Shown here piece after piece: positions 5,247 through 5,385 of a stretch of DNA of 5,385 nucleotides. The translations under genes and the position numbers were made by a program. The stretch is from Gemmatimonadota bacterium (GTDB lineage Bacteria; Gemmatimonadota; Gemmatimonadetes; Gemmatimonadales; GWC2-71-9): the NCBI GenBank assembly GCA_016180765.1, contig JACPAP010000109.1, positions 1 through 5,385 of the forward strand. The letters are read 5' to 3'. Numbering within the stretch: the first letter of the stretch is position 1; the number at the start of each line of letters is the position of its first letter. The notes beneath the pieces were generated by a model, which did no database searches, had not been told where the DNA came from, and saw only the letters and a program-made list of their open reading frames with translations.

Positions 5247-5385
5247 ACCCCAGGGGCGCTGGTACAGCGGTTCGGGTCCAAACGTAAGCTGATGCTCCGG
5301 CTGTACCAGGGCATGGCGGACTGGACCACCGGCATGTTCGCCCAGCTTCGCGCCGCCAACCGGTCGCCGCTGGCCGCCCTCCGGG
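5241..5385 (+). pseudogene. TetR-family transcriptional regulator, fragment lacking its N-terminus (runs off right edge)
   Basis: The plus-strand frame beginning GAT at 5241 reads DVTPGALVQRFGSKRKL, then LMLRLYQGMADW and on to SPLAALR at the window edge. VTPGALVQRFGSKRKL is the recognition helix and the start of helix 4 of a TetR helix-turn-helix, and the PLAALR motif suits the following ligand-domain helices. Helices 1 and 2 and the start codon are absent: upstream of 5241 the same frame is only antisense to the RibD-C fragment. The open frame continues upstream to an ATG near 5143, but those residues are not TetR-like. The rest of the gene lies beyond the window. It was probably a repressor divergent from the reductase-SDR operon. 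Confidence 0.7.

Overview
The window is GC-rich bacterial DNA. Its gene families are a Tat-exported M24 peptidase-like protein, an exported D-aminoacylase-type amidohydrolase, a secreted dienelactone hydrolase, a DUF4375 protein and a TetR/RibD-C/SDR cluster. Together they resemble a free-living soil or sediment bacterium; the flavour is Gemmatimonadota- or Acidobacteriota-like, but that is only an impression from protein sequence. There are no RNA genes, no CRISPR array and no transposase.

Layout. Positions 1-674 (-) hold the N-terminal part of an exported amidohydrolase cut off by the window edge. It is divergent from 798-1607 (+), an intact exported dienelactone hydrolase-family enzyme. 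Positions 1608-1774, between convergent genes, contain one very large GC-rich hairpin (1625-1765). Positions 1775-3161 (-) encode a Tat-signal M24/creatinase-like protein broken by a single-base frameshift near 2219-2223. Upstream on the same strand are a DUF4375 protein (3216-3992) and a short helical protein (3985-4314) that overlaps it by 8 nt, so these two are probably translationally coupled.

From 4370 to the right edge everything is wrecked. A short-chain dehydrogenase (4370 to about 5061, -) is split into three frames and lacks its active-site segment. It is joined directly to the C-terminal end of a RibD-C/dihydrofolate-reductase-like protein (about 5062-5246, -). That in turn abuts a TetR-family regulator (about 5241 onward, +) lacking its N-terminus. 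One deletion at about 5241-5247 would have removed the 5' parts of both divergent genes plus their shared promoter. The ancestral arrangement was probably a TetR repressor divergent from a reductase-dehydrogenase operon. Either this is a recently decayed locus or the assembly is faulty here; the sequence alone cannot decide.

I see no convincing new biological system. The items most worth a second look are the long hairpin at 1625-1765, the M24 protein that lacks most metal ligands, and the multi-deletion remnant at the right end.
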